DNA of 32,891 nucleotides from Oscillibacter valericigenes (GCF_021531315.1 NZ_JAFBIQ010000024.1:1-32891), one strand, 5' to 3'. Counted from the stretch's first letter, positions 14,515 to 22,499 are shown. The notes: a model not told the origin generated them from the letters alone. Numbers and translations: made by a program.

Positions 14515-15222
14515 TCAGCGGTTTTTGAGGCGCTTGTCGCACTTGGCGGCAAGCTTTGTGCCGACGCTCTGAAAGAGCTGCACGAGCAGGATGAGCAGGA
14601 TGACCGCCGCGTACATCACAAGGTACTTATAGCGATAGTAGCCGTAGTCGATGGCGATTTTGCCGAGACCGCCGCCGCCGATGATGCCGCTCATGGCGGA
14701 GTAGCCGAGAATAGTCGTGAGCGCGATGGTGAAGTTTTGCAGCAGGGAGGGGACGCTCTCGGGGATCATCACCTTGCAGATGATCTGCATGGGCGTCGCG
14801 CCCATGCTCTGCGCGGCCTCGATGATGTTTGCGTCCAGCTCGCGCAGGCTGCTCTCGACTAAACGAGCGACGAAGGGAAAGGCTGCGACGACGAGCGGAA
14901 CGATGGTCGCGGTCGTGCCGACGGTCGTGCCGATGATGAGGCGCGAGAGGGGAAAGACCATGATCATCAGAATGAGGAAGGGGATCGAGCGCAGCAGATT
15001 GATGACCACATTCAGCACACTCATCAGCCAGCGGGGGAGGGGCAGCACGCCGTTTTGCTCACCTGCTACGAGCAGCACGCCAAGCGGAAGCCCAAGAACC
15101 GTCGCAAGCACAGTGGAGAGGACGGTGACGTAGAAGGTCTCCCAGATGGCGGGGAGAAACTGCGTTTGCAGCGCCGCGGTCAACTCGGCGACGGACTGGG
15201 GGGAGAAAAGATTACTGTACAT
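14515..15222 (-). CDS. metI: Methionine ABC transporter permease MetI
   Basis: A 235-residue permease with five to six membrane segments and the BPD_transp_1 fold. The EAA loop is seen in ANIIEAAQSMGATPMQIICKV; the N-terminal WETFYVTVLSTVLATVLGLP and the DYGYYRYKYLVMY segment are typical of MetI. It forms the channel of the high-affinity D/L-methionine importer with MetN and MetQ. Start ATG 15222 with GGAGG 9 nt upstream; it overlaps the metN stop by 11 bp (15212-15222), so translation is coupled. The ICE remnant lies directly downstream, leaving the gene intact. Confidence 0.95.
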   Translation of the reverse strand: MYSNLFSPQSVAELTAALQTQFLPAIWETFYVTVLSTVLATVLGLPLGVLLVAGEQNGVLPLPRWLMSVLNVVINLLRSIPFLILMIMVFPLSRLIIGTTVGTTATIVPLVVAAFPFVARLVESSLRELDANIIEAAQSMGATPMQIICKVMIPESVPSLLQNFTIALTTILGYSAMSGIIGGGGLGKIAIDYGYYRYKYLVMYAAVILLILLVQLFQSVGTKLAAKCDKRLKNR

Positions 15223-16219
15223 CGACGCTCACCTCCTCGACCGAAAGATTTTCGATGCGGTTCAAAAATGCCCACGCGCGCTCAAACTGCCCTGCGGGGA
15301 TGCCGAGGAGCATCCCGCCGTAAATTTCCTCGGAGAGCTTCTGTGTGCTGGCGGAAATGACATTCGCGCAAACGCCCTCCTCGGTCGCAAGGCGCGCCAC
15401 CAGCGGGATCGAGGTGGTCTTGGCGCTGCGGAAGACCAAGCGGATGCGCCGCTCCTGCGTGGGATCGGACACCGTGATGTCGGCGCCGCCGGGGAACACA
15501 AGATGGCGCGCGGCGGCGGACTTCGGCGCGGAAAAGACGGTGGAAACAAGTCCGTCCTCCACGACCTCGCCATCATCTAAAATGGCGACATGGCTGCACA
15601 CGCTCTTCACCACACTCATCTGGTGCGTGATGATGACGACCGTGATGCCGAGCTTTCGGTTGATGTCGCCGATCAGCTCCAATATCTGGCGCGTCGTCTT
15701 GGGGTCGAGGGCGCTCGTCGCCTCGTCGCAGAGCAGAACCTTCGGGTTCGTTGCAAGCGCGCGGGCGATGGCGACACGCTGCTGCTGCCCGCCGGAGAGC
15801 TGCGCGGGATAGGCCTTCGCCTTGTCGGGCAGACCCACCGTCTCCAGAAGCGTCAGCGCGCGCTCAGCCGCCTCACGGCGGCCGATACCCGCAAGCTCCA
15901 TCGGGAAGCAAACATTATCAAGGCAGTTTCGCTGCATGAGCAGATTGAAACGCTGGAAGATCATGGTAATGCCGCGCCGCGCAGCACGCAGCTGCGCGGG
16001 CGACATGGTATCCATCCGCTTGCCGTCGACGATGATCTCACCGGAGGTGGGGCGCTCGAGCATATTGATGCAGCGCACGAGGGTGCTCTTGCCGGCTCCG
16101 CTCATGCCGATGATGCCGTAAACATCGCCGTCGGGAATGGTCAGGGAGATGTCCTTGAGGGCTTCCACCCGCCCACCGGCGGTCTCAAAGACTTTGCTGA
16201 CATGCTTGAGTTCGATCAA
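15212..16219 (-). CDS. metN: Methionine ABC transporter ATPase MetN
   Basis: A 335-residue ATPase. Walker A GMSGAGKSTLVR (about residues 38-49), signature LSGGQQQRVAIARA, Walker B VLLCDEATSALD and H-loop IITHQ are all intact. The last ~75 residues form the NIL regulatory domain (RIRLVFRSAKTTSIPLV... FERAWAFLN), which binds methionine and gives transinhibition in E. coli MetN. The start is TTG 16219, supported by GGAGG 9 nt upstream and the usual MIELKHVSKVF beginning. It lies 23 bp after metQ. Confidence 0.95.
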   Translation of the reverse strand: MIELKHVSKVFETAGGRVEALKDISLTIPDGDVYGIIGMSGAGKSTLVRCINMLERPTSGEIIVDGKRMDTMSPAQLRAARRGITMIFQRFNLLMQRNCLDNVCFPMELAGIGRREAAERALTLLETVGLPDKAKAYPAQLSGGQQQRVAIARALATNPKVLLCDEATSALDPKTTRQILELIGDINRKLGITVVIITHQMSVVKSVCSHVAILDDGEVVEDGLVSTVFSAPKSAAARHLVFPGGADITVSDPTQERRIRLVFRSAKTTSIPLVARLATEEGVCANVISASTQKLSEEIYGGMLLGIPAGQFERAWAFLNRIENLSVEEVSVDVQ

Positions 16220-16242
16220 GGACCGTCTCCTCCTCTCGCTTC

Positions 16243-17091
16243 TTACTTCAGGGCATCCAGATTGGTCTGCTTGCCGCCGTAGAGGCCCATCGGCTCCACA
16301 TGGATCGCAGCGACGGAGACGATGTGGGTGCCGTTCTCGGCGTTGAAGTCATCGAGATAGGGAACATGCTGGAAGTAGTTGGCGTCCACCGTGCCGTCCT
16401 CAACGACGGTGTTGGGGACAACATAGTCGTTGAAGACCTGAATGTCGAGCGTGACATCCTTGGCGGCAAGGATCTCCTTGGCGACCTCGAGGATCTCGGC
16501 ATGGGGCGTGGGGGAGGCGGCGACGGAGATGGTCTGGCCGGCGAGCGCGGCGTAGTCAACGCTGGCGTCGTAGCCGTCGCCGGGATTTTCGACGGTGCTC
16601 ACGACCGCACCGTCGTACTTCTCGGCGATGTAGTCGGCGACCTGCCGGCTCTCGAGCGCGGCGACCAGCGCCTTGACCTTATCGCTGGACTCGCTGCCCT
16701 CCTTGACGGCGAGGATGTTTGCGTAGGCGGAGGAGGAGCCCTCGATGGTCAAAGAGTCCTCCACGGGGTTCAGACCCGCGTTGATGGCGTAGTTGGAGTT
16801 GATGACGGCGTAGTCCACATCCTTGAGGATGTTGGGCAGCTGCGCGGCCTCGGCCTCGACGATCTCGACATTGTGGGGGTTTTCGGCGATGTCGTTTTTG
16901 GTGGCGGTGATGCCGGCGCCGTCCTTGAGCTTGATGATGCCGTTGGCCTCGAGCAGCAGCAGGGCGCGGGCTTCGTTGGTGGTGTCGTTGGGAACTGCGA
17001 TCTGGAGCGTGGCGGCATCCTTTTTGCCGCAGCCGGAGAGAATGCCGAGGGCGAGAACTGCCGCGAGGGCAAGAGAAACGATCTTTTTCAT
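16243..17091 (-). CDS. metQ: Methionine-binding lipoprotein MetQ
   Basis: A 282-residue lipoprotein of the NlpA/MetQ family. Lipobox LSGC puts the lipidated cysteine at residue 21. The mature part has TLQIAVPNDTTNEARALLLL, VEIVEAEAAQLPNILKDVDY, NSNYAINAGLNP, AAIHVEPMGLYG-type sequences typical of MetQ. It delivers methionine to MetNI. Start ATG 17091, AAGGA 4 nt upstream. A 22-codon upstream ORF ends 62 bp before the start (17154-17222), and a palindromic operator lies beyond the promoter, so expression is likely controlled both by a LysR protein and in the leader. Confidence 0.93.
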   Translation of the reverse strand: MKKIVSLALAAVLALGILSGCGKKDAATLQIAVPNDTTNEARALLLLEANGIIKLKDGAGITATKNDIAENPHNVEIVEAEAAQLPNILKDVDYAVINSNYAINAGLNPVEDSLTIEGSSSAYANILAVKEGSESSDKVKALVAALESRQVADYIAEKYDGAVVSTVENPGDGYDASVDYAALAGQTISVAASPTPHAEILEVAKEILAAKDVTLDIQVFNDYVVPNTVVEDGTVDANYFQHVPYLDDFNAENGTHIVSVAAIHVEPMGLYGGKQTNLDALK

Positions 17092-17153
17092 AATATCCTT
17101 ACTTCCTTTTTTATTTTGATGTTTGTTTTTGATTTTGATGAAGTGATCCGAAG

Positions 17154-17222
17154 TCACATTCGGCCGTTCCTGCGGAGACGGGAGCAGCTCGGACACATTC
17201 GCTCTTTCAAAAGTATTTGCAT
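17154..17222 (-). CDS. 22-codon upstream ORF in the metQ leader
   Basis: ATG 17222 follows an AAAGGAGG ribosome site with 8-9 nt spacing, the strongest site in this leader. The peptide is MQILLKERMCPSCSRLRRNG plus two residues (Arg-Met) and a TGA. It has three Met, two Cys in a CPSC motif and a basic tail. It starts about 27 nt after the predicted transcription start. A short ORF with such a ribosome site ahead of a methionine importer looks like a leader peptide; a sensing role for Met or Cys is inference. Confidence 0.55.
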   Translation of the reverse strand: MQILLKERMCPSCSRLRRNGRM

Positions 17223-17255
17223 CGTGTTTGACCTCCTTTGCTTGGGACGCTGTTA

Positions 17256-17285
17256 GTTATACACGATGCCGCGGCATTTGTCCAA
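17256..17285 (-). promoter_or_regulatory. Predicted metQNI promoter
   Basis: On the minus strand TTGGAC (17285-17280) and TATAAC (17261-17256) are 18 bp apart. A 12-bp palindrome ATGCCGCGGCAT (17266-17277) fills the spacer and could be a repressor site. Confidence 0.55.
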
Positions 17286-17299
17286 TACGCCATAAAGAT

Positions 17300-17330
17300 A
17301 GTAGGTTATAGGATGAACCTATAACCTACT
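17300..17330. promoter_or_regulatory. 13-bp inverted repeat, probable LysR operator
   Basis: AGTAGGTTATAGG (17300-17312) and CCTATAACCTACT (17318-17330) are perfectly inverted around 5 bp. It ends 15 bp upstream of the predicted -35 of metQNI, where LysR activators normally bind, and includes the LysR T-N11-A spacing (ATAGG...CCTAT). The LysR gene at 17390-18313 is adjacent. No T tract follows the repeat. Confidence 0.6.
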
Positions 17331-17389
17331 GCGTTTTGCATGGCTTGCCCCCATAGCGGGAGCGCTTGAATTGGTGGTTTTCGCCAATT

Positions 17390-18313
17390 TCAGTGCTGCT
17401 CGCTTGTGAGATACGCCCTCATCTTCTCGAGATACAGCTTGCCGACACTGCTGAGAATTTGATTTTTCTTCACGATGTAGCCGATCTTCATCACGCCGTT
17501 GATGGGGCTGTCGTCGGAGAGGGGGATGGCGCGGTAGTCGCCGCCGTTGAGCTCCTCGCACACGATGCCCGAGCAGAGCGTATAGCCGTAGAGCCCGACC
17601 ATCAGGTTGACCATCGTGGCGCGGTCGTTGACCTTGATGGTCTGGGAGTAGTCGTTCATCGACGAGAGCTCCTCAGAGAAGTAGAACGAATCGTTGCCGC
17701 CCTGCTCAAAGGAGAGGAAGGGGTAATCGCTCAGCTCCTCGCCATGGATGACGCCGCGCGCGGCGAGCGGGTGGTTTTTCCACAGGTACACATAGGATTT
17801 GCAGTCGATCAGCTCGTGGTATTCGATGTCGTTCGCGCGCAGGATCTTCAGGATGAAGTTGCGATTGAAGTCGCTGAGATACAGAATGCCGATCTCGCTG
17901 CGCAGCGTGCTCACATCGTCGATGACCTCGCGTGTTTTGCCCTCGCGGATGGCGAAGTCGTACTTCGCCGCGTCAAAGCTCTTGGCCATCTCGACGAAGG
18001 CCTTGACCGCGAAGGAATAGTGCTGCGTCGTCACGCCGAACTTCTTTTTCAGCTCGTTTGGGTGTGCGTACTTCTCCGCCAGCGTTTCGTACTGGTGGTA
18101 GACCTGACGGGCATAATCGATGAATTCCTGCCCGTCGTTCGTCAGTGTTACGCCGCGCCCGCTGCGATGGAAGATGGTGATGCCGAGCTCGCGCTCAAGC
18201 TCCTGCATTGCGCCGGTGAGCGAGGGCTGGGCGATATACAGCGTTTCCGCCGCTTTGTTCATCGAGCCGGTCTCGGAAATGACGATGGCATAGTGCAGCT
18301 GCTGGAGCGTCAT
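17390..18313 (-). CDS. LysR-family transcriptional regulator
   Basis: A 307-residue LysR regulator. The N-terminal winged HTH spans about residues 1-60 (MTLQQLHYAIVISETGSMNK, then LYIAQPSLTGAMQELERELG). The rest is a type 2 periplasmic-binding-like effector domain with few paralog-specific motifs. The start at 18313 is fixed by GGAGG 8 nt upstream and the standard LysR N-terminus. It lies upstream of metQNI in the same direction, with a perfect palindrome between them, so control of methionine or sulfur amino-acid uptake is likely. The effector is unknown. Confidence 0.9.
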   Translation of the reverse strand: MTLQQLHYAIVISETGSMNKAAETLYIAQPSLTGAMQELERELGITIFHRSGRGVTLTNDGQEFIDYARQVYHQYETLAEKYAHPNELKKKFGVTTQHYSFAVKAFVEMAKSFDAAKYDFAIREGKTREVIDDVSTLRSEIGILYLSDFNRNFILKILRANDIEYHELIDCKSYVYLWKNHPLAARGVIHGEELSDYPFLSFEQGGNDSFYFSEELSSMNDYSQTIKVNDRATMVNLMVGLYGYTLCSGIVCEELNGGDYRAIPLSDDSPINGVMKIGYIVKKNQILSSVGKLYLEKMRAYLTSEQH

Positions 18314-18447
18314 GGTGTGTTCCTCCGCATTCAGAATAAAAAAAGTATAGCACAGGCCCTGCAAATATTCAAGCGCGGCGGGCACGGGGCTGCCGCGCGG
18401 CCGAAAGAGGCGCTTTCGTGCGGCGGGAAAAATTTTCAAAAAGGGGC

Positions 18448-18475
18448 TTGACAAGCGAAATTCGCGTGCTATAAT
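18448..18475 (+). promoter_or_regulatory. Promoter of the T-box/trp transporter operon
   Basis: TTGACA (18448-18453) and TATAAT (18470-18475), both perfect consensus, 16 bp apart, with an extended TGC before the -10. It lies 7 bp before the T-box leader. Confidence 0.9.
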
Positions 18476-18481
18476 ACGCTA

Positions 18482-18790
18482 CAACAAGTGAAAGCAGCAA
18501 AAACCTATGACGGAGAGAAGTAGCCGGCGCAGGCAAGCCTTCAGAGAGTCCCGGATGGTGTGATCGGGGCGGCGGACGGTCGGTGAATGGACTTCGGAGG
18601 GCGGATCGAAAGGCAAAAGCCGAGTAGAGACCGACGGGTATCCCACCCGTTATCCATCGGGGCGCGTATGATGGTGCGCGTAAGCGAGTGGGCGCTTTGG
18701 CGTCAATTTGGGTGGTATCGCAGAAGTGTAAGGCTTTTGTCCCATGTAGGTGGGATGAAGGTCTTTTTCTTTTTCTCCGCTCTGTTCCGG
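18482..18790 (+). ncRNA. T-box leader with UGG (Trp) specifier
   Basis: The leader has the T-box elements in order: GGAGAGAAGTAG at the Stem I base, AGAGAGTCCCGG and GGTGTGATCGGGG in the distal part, then GGTGAATGGACTTC. Its TGG (18588-18590) is in the specifier position. The tRNA-acceptor bulge is AATTTGGGTGGTATCGCAG (about 18700-18722). Uncharged tRNA-Trp should pair with both and favour antitermination. A terminator hairpin follows at 18732-18763. The specifier agrees with the trpX-type transporter downstream, although the reading of the specifier is from sequence pattern only. Confidence 0.9.
18732..18770 (+). terminator. T-box regulated terminator
   Basis: GGCTTTTGTCCCA (18732-18744) pairs over 13 positions, with wobbles, with TGGGATGAAGGTC (18751-18763), followed by TTTTTCTTTTT. 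It is the default OFF structure of the T-box leader. Confidence 0.85.
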
Positions 18791-18845
18791 CAAGACAGGG
18801 TCTCATCTGCCGTCCAAAATCAAATAAATCGGAGGAAAACCAAAA

Positions 18846-19874
18846 ATGAAAAACAACATCATGAAGAAGCTCTTTACCCTTGCCCTTGCGGGCGTGATGA
18901 TCCTCTCTCTCGCCGCCTGCGGCACAAAGGATCCCCAGCCGGACAGCGGGACGGACGGCAGTACGCCCCGCAGCTTCCGTGTTGCGATCATCAAGCAGCT
19001 CGACCACGCCTCGCTCGACGAGATCGCAAACGCCGTCGCCGCCGAGCTGGATCAGCTTGCGCAGACGGAGGGCGTGAAGATCGAGTACGAGATCACCTCC
19101 GGCCAGGGCGACCAGACCATTCTCAAGCAGCTTGCCGATCAGGCCATCGCCGATGGCGTGGACGCCATCGTTCCCATCGCCACCACTGCCGCGCAGATCG
19201 CCGCGCTCTCCGCCGAGGACGCGAAGACTCCTGTGGTCTACGCCGCAGTTTCCGACCCTGAGACCGCGAAGCTCACCGGCATCGACTATGTGACCGGCAC
19301 GAGCGACGCGCTCAACACCGGTTTTATCATGGACATGATGTTCGCCCAGAACCCCGATGTCGCCAAGGTCGGCCTGCTCTACTCCCTCAATGAGCCGAAC
19401 TCCGCAAAGCCCATCGCGGACGCCAAGGCTTATCTCGACGCCAAGGGCATCACCTACATCGAGCAGACCGCCAACACCAACGACGAGGTCGTGGCTGCTG
19501 CCTCCGCGCTGATCGCCGCGGGCGTGGACGCTGTTTTTACCCCGACCGACAATGTCATCATGGCTGCTGAGATGGCCATCGCAGAGGATCTTGCCAAAAA
19601 CGGCATCCCGCACTACACCGGCGCCGACTCTTTCGTCCGCAACGGCGCCTACGCCACCTGCGGCGTAAACTACACCGACCTCGGCACAAGAACCGCCAAC
19701 CTTGCCCTCAAGGCCATGGCTGAGGGCATGAGCGGCATGGAGGATTACTACCTCATGGATGGCGGCATCATCACCGTCAACACCGACACCTGCGCGCTCA
19801 TCGGCAAGCAGGCCGAGTACTCCTGCTTTGACAGCATGGGCACGGTCGTTGAGGTCACCACCACCAAGGAATAA
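18846..19874 (+). CDS. trpX: Tryptophan ABC transporter substrate-binding lipoprotein (TrpX-type)
   Basis: A 342-residue lipoprotein of the ABC_sub_bind family. The lipobox LAAC puts the lipidated cysteine at residue 25. The mature part has RVAIIKQLDHASLDEIANAV, ITSGQGDQTILKQLADQAI, VDAIVPIATTAAQ, TPVVYAAVSDPETAKLTG and VDAVFTPTDN, all typical of this family. The upstream T-box with a Trp specifier points to tryptophan as ligand. Start ATG 18846, GGAGG 10 nt upstream. The permease gene follows after 60 bp. Confidence 0.88.
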   Translation: MKNNIMKKLFTLALAGVMILSLAACGTKDPQPDSGTDGSTPRSFRVAIIKQLDHASLDEIANAVAAELDQLAQTEGVKIEYEITSGQGDQTILKQLADQAIADGVDAIVPIATTAAQIAALSAEDAKTPVVYAAVSDPETAKLTGIDYVTGTSDALNTGFIMDMMFAQNPDVAKVGLLYSLNEPNSAKPIADAKAYLDAKGITYIEQTANTNDEVVAAASALIAAGVDAVFTPTDNVIMAAEMAIAEDLAKNGIPHYTGADSFVRNGAYATCGVNYTDLGTRTANLALKAMAEGMSGMEDYYLMDGGIITVNTDTCALIGKQAEYSCFDSMGTVVEVTTTKE

Positions 19875-19934
19875 CAAGCGGAGCCGCACCCTACGGCGAA
19901 GGCCGGGGGGCTGCGGCGCGAAAGGAGAGAGACC

Positions 19935-20843
19935 ATGCTCATCATCACGCAGACCGCCCTTGAGCTGGGCTTTTTATACGCGCCGGTCGCGCTGGCGCTG
20001 TTTCTGAGCTATCGCATTCTGGACATCGCCGACCTCACCACAGACGGCTGCTTCGTCCTCGGCGCAGCGGTGTCCGTCAGCCTGACGGCGGCGGGGCATC
20101 CTTTTCTTGCCGTTCCCGCGGCGATGCTCGCGGGCGCGTGCGCGGGTTTTGTGACGGCTTTTTTGCAGACCAATCTCGGCGTGCCGTCCATTCTCGCGGG
20201 CATCGTGACGAATACGGGACTTTACACCGTGAACCTCATGGCGATGGGCTGGCGGGCAAACCAAAGCCTGCTCGGCTCGGATACGCTCTTCACGCTCGCG
20301 CGTGACGCGGGCATCGGCGGCAGCTGGTACGAGCTGCTGCTGGCGGTGGGCGTGAGCGTGCTCGCAGCAGTGCTGCTGCGCGCCTTTCTCACGACGCATC
20401 TCGGACTCTCGCTGCGCGCGACGGGCGATAACCCCGACATGGTGCGCGCCTCCTCGCTCGACCCGCGCTTTACCATCTCGGTCGGGCTCTGCCTCGCCAA
20501 CGCCATGACGGGCCTTGCCGGTGCGATGGTGGGCCAGTATCAAAAGACGGTGGACATCAACTCCGGCACGGGCATCGTGGTCATCGGCCTTGCCTGCCTC
20601 ATCATCGGCGAGACCGTGCTCGGCCGCCGCGGCATGATGCGCGGTGTGCTCGCCGCGCTGGTCGGCTCGCTGATCTACCGCTTTATCTACGCCATTGTGT
20701 TCTACACGAAAATCGTGCCGGTGGAGTGCCTCAAGCTCCTCACTGCGGTCATTGTGGCACTGGCCATCGCCGCGCCGAGTATCCGGAAGTGGGCGGCGTT
20801 TCAGCGCCGCAAGGCAGCGGCAAAAGGGAAGGGGGCGCACTGA
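19935..20843 (+). CDS. trpY: Tryptophan ABC transporter permease (TrpY-type)
   Basis: A 302-residue permease of the BPD_transp_2 family with about eight to nine membrane segments. It has YRILDIADLTTDGCFVLGAA near the N-terminus and LGLSLRATGDNPDMVRAS in the middle, the coupling-loop motif of this family. Then come INSGTGIVVIGLACLIIGE and a basic C-terminus. It forms the channel with the ATPase at 20845. GGAGAGAGACC lies before ATG 19935. The stop is 1 bp before the ATPase start. Confidence 0.88.
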   Translation: MLIITQTALELGFLYAPVALALFLSYRILDIADLTTDGCFVLGAAVSVSLTAAGHPFLAVPAAMLAGACAGFVTAFLQTNLGVPSILAGIVTNTGLYTVNLMAMGWRANQSLLGSDTLFTLARDAGIGGSWYELLLAVGVSVLAAVLLRAFLTTHLGLSLRATGDNPDMVRASSLDPRFTISVGLCLANAMTGLAGAMVGQYQKTVDINSGTGIVVIGLACLIIGETVLGRRGMMRGVLAALVGSLIYRFIYAIVFYTKIVPVECLKLLTAVIVALAIAAPSIRKWAAFQRRKAAAKGKGAH

Positions 20844-20844
20844 A

Positions 20845-21642
20845 ATGCTGGACATACAACACATCTCCAAGACCTTTAATGCCGGTACGGTGAACGAAAA
20901 GCACGCCGTCACCGACCTTTCGCTCCACCTTGAAAAGGGCGATTTTGTCACGGTCATCGGCTCAAACGGCGCGGGCAAGTCCACGCTCTTCAACGCCATC
21001 GCTGGCAGCTTTTATGTCGACGAGGGGCGCATCCTGCTCGGCGGCAGAGACATCACCTTTGTGCGCGAGCATGAGCGCAGCCGCGTGATCGGCAGGCTCT
21101 TCCAGGACCCGCTGCGCGGCACGGCGCCGCACATGAGCATCGAGGAAAACCTTGCCCTTGCGTATTTGCGCGCCGCGCACGGCAATCCCTTCAGAGGCAT
21201 TACGGCGAAGGACCGCGCTTTCTTCCGCGCCCAGCTCGCACAGCTCGACATGGGGCTGGAGGATCGCCTCGGCCAGCCGGTCGGCCTGCTCTCCGGCGGC
21301 CAGCGGCAGGCGCTGACGCTGCTCATGGCGACGATGGTGCCGCCCGAGCTGCTTCTGCTCGACGAGCACACGGCGGCGCTCGACCCCGCCACGGCGGAAA
21401 AGGTGCTCGACCTCACGCAGCGCATTGTCTCGGAGCACGGCATCACCTGCCTGATGGTGACGCACAACATGGCGCAGGCGCTTTCACTCGGCAACCGGAC
21501 GCTGATGATGGCGGACGGCGGCATCGTGCTCGACATCGCGGGCGCAGAGCGCGCCGGCATGACGGTGGACGACCTCATCGAGCGTTTCCGTGCAGGCACG
21601 GGCAAGGCGCTCAACAACGACCGTATGCTCCTCTCCAACTGA
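20845..21642 (+). CDS. trpZ: Tryptophan ABC transporter ATPase (TrpZ-type)
   Basis: A 265-residue ABC ATPase: Walker A GSNGAGKSTLF, Q-loop in RLFQDP, signature LSGGQRQALTLLMA, Walker B LLLLDEHTAALDP, H-loop VTHN. All are intact. The start at ATG 20845 (MLDIQHISKTF) is preferred over the longer frame from 20695, which overlaps the permease; GGGAAGGGGG precedes it by about 9 nt. It energises TrpX/TrpY. It ends the transporter operon; the mog promoter starts 4 bp later. Confidence 0.9.
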   Translation: MLDIQHISKTFNAGTVNEKHAVTDLSLHLEKGDFVTVIGSNGAGKSTLFNAIAGSFYVDEGRILLGGRDITFVREHERSRVIGRLFQDPLRGTAPHMSIEENLALAYLRAAHGNPFRGITAKDRAFFRAQLAQLDMGLEDRLGQPVGLLSGGQRQALTLLMATMVPPELLLLDEHTAALDPATAEKVLDLTQRIVSEHGITCLMVTHNMAQALSLGNRTLMMADGGIVLDIAGAERAGMTVDDLIERFRAGTGKALNNDRMLLSN

Positions 21643-21646
21643 AAAC

Positions 21647-21692
21647 TTGCAATTCCGCCCTCCCGATGCTATAATCGAAAAAAAGCATCGGG
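21647..21692 (+). promoter_or_regulatory. mog promoter with overlapping inverted repeat
   Basis: TTGCAA (21647-21652) and TATAAT (21670-21675) with the ideal 17-bp spacing. CCCGATGCT (21662-21670) and AGCATCGGG (21684-21692) are inverted repeats overlapping the -10, so they could be an operator. They could also serve as a terminator for trpZ (followed by AGGGCATTTTT). Confidence 0.75.
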
Positions 21693-21703
21693 AGGGCATT
21701 TTT

Positions 21704-22183
21704 ATGGCTTATCAGGCGGCGGTCATCACGGTCAGCGACGCTTGCAGCGCGGGAGCGCGCACGGACACCAGCGGTCCGGCGGTCTGCGCCCTGCTGCGAG
21801 AGGCGGGCTATGAGGTCATCTACACCGCCACCGTGCCGGACGAGCGTGGGCTCATCGCGCGTGAACTGCGCCAGTGTGCGGACGGCCTGCGCTGCGACCT
21901 GACGGTCACCACCGGCGGTACGGGGCTTTCCCCGCGCGATGTGACGCCCGAGGCCACGCGCGATGTTTTGGAGCGCGAGATCCCCGCTGTTGCGCAGGCG
22001 ATGCTCTTTGAGAGCCTAAAGGTCACGCCGCGCGCCATGCTCTCGCGCGCCGTCGCCGGCACGCGGGGAAGCTGCCTGATCGTCAATCTGCCCGGTTCGG
22101 AAAAGGCCGCACGCGAAAACCTCGGCGCGGTGCTGCCCACGCTTGCACACGGACTGAAAATGCTGCACGGCGGCGGCCACTGA
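21704..22183 (+). CDS. mog: Molybdopterin adenylyltransferase / MoaB-like (MogA)
   Basis: A 159-residue MoCF-fold protein. YQAAVITVSDACSAGARTDT and SGP near the N-terminus, the TTGGTGLSPRDVTPEATRDV signature, then SRAVAGTRGSCLIVNLPGS match MogA/MoaB. It adenylylates molybdopterin in molybdenum cofactor synthesis. ATG 21704 has GGAGGG 8 nt upstream. It has its own promoter and no other Moco gene is nearby, so its link to the aro region is probably only positional. Confidence 0.9.
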   Translation: MAYQAAVITVSDACSAGARTDTSGPAVCALLREAGYEVIYTATVPDERGLIARELRQCADGLRCDLTVTTGGTGLSPRDVTPEATRDVLEREIPAVAQAMLFESLKVTPRAMLSRAVAGTRGSCLIVNLPGSEKAARENLGAVLPTLAHGLKMLHGGGH

Positions 22184-22270
22184 CGGCGGATTTTGGATAC
22201 TTCCGATAAATAAAGCCTGATTTCCTTTTGGAATTCGGGGAGATTGACGGTTCTCTTCTGCGCTTTAAGG

Positions 22271-22279
22271 TGCTATACT
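22271..22279 (+). promoter_or_regulatory. Extended -10 of the aro operon promoter
   Basis: TGCTATACT, an extended -10 element, 33 bp upstream of the leader-peptide ATG. No good -35 lies at 17 bp; TTGACG at 22244 is 24 bp away, too far. The ~85 bp between the mog stop (22183) and this site contain nothing recognisable. Confidence 0.55.
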
Positions 22280-22311
22280 GCGTGTATCAAAGGTTTCAAG
22301 GGGAACAGACC

Positions 22312-22410
22312 ATGACCGTGTTGAACCGCAGTGCTGAATACCGCTACGATGGCTTTACCTATTTTATGGGTAAGGCTTATGTTGGTTTGGCTGAAAGCAG
22401 GCGTGTGTAA
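22312..22410 (+). CDS. Tyr/Phe-rich leader peptide of the aro operon
   Basis: A 32-residue ORF with AAGGGG 8 nt before ATG 22312. Four Tyr and two Phe, five of these six within residues 10-18 (AEYRYDGFTYF region), a density typical of attenuator peptides. It ends 38 nt before a perfect GC-rich hairpin with T6 (22449-22477) that sits just ahead of the aroF ribosome site. Starvation for charged tRNA-Tyr/Phe would stall the ribosome here. The alternative antiterminator stem is not obvious by eye. Confidence 0.65.
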   Translation: MTVLNRSAEYRYDGFTYFMGKAYVGLAESRRV

Positions 22411-22448
22411 GAACGGTCTCCCTGTCGAAGAACCGGAAATACATGACG

Positions 22449-22477
22449 AACCGCGGCCGGACCGGCCGCGGTTTTTT
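22449..22477 (+). terminator. Attenuator terminator before aroF
   Basis: CCGCGGCCGG (22451-22460) and CCGGCCGCGG (22462-22471) form a perfect 10-bp GC stem, extendable by AA/TT, followed by six T. It ends 23 bp before the aroF start and must be passed for the operon to be made. Confidence 0.88.
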
Positions 22478-22499
22478 CGTACCAAGGAGGAAATTTACC

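Noticed and set aside
18369-19889. 506-codon open frame on the minus strand
   Set aside because: It is antisense to trpX and the T-box leader. The GC-rich third positions of trpX keep the opposite strand open, and the translation is low-complexity.
22244-22249. TTGACG as the -35 of the aro promoter
   Set aside because: It is 24 bp from the TATACT -10, outside the functional range. The extended -10 is the better explanation.
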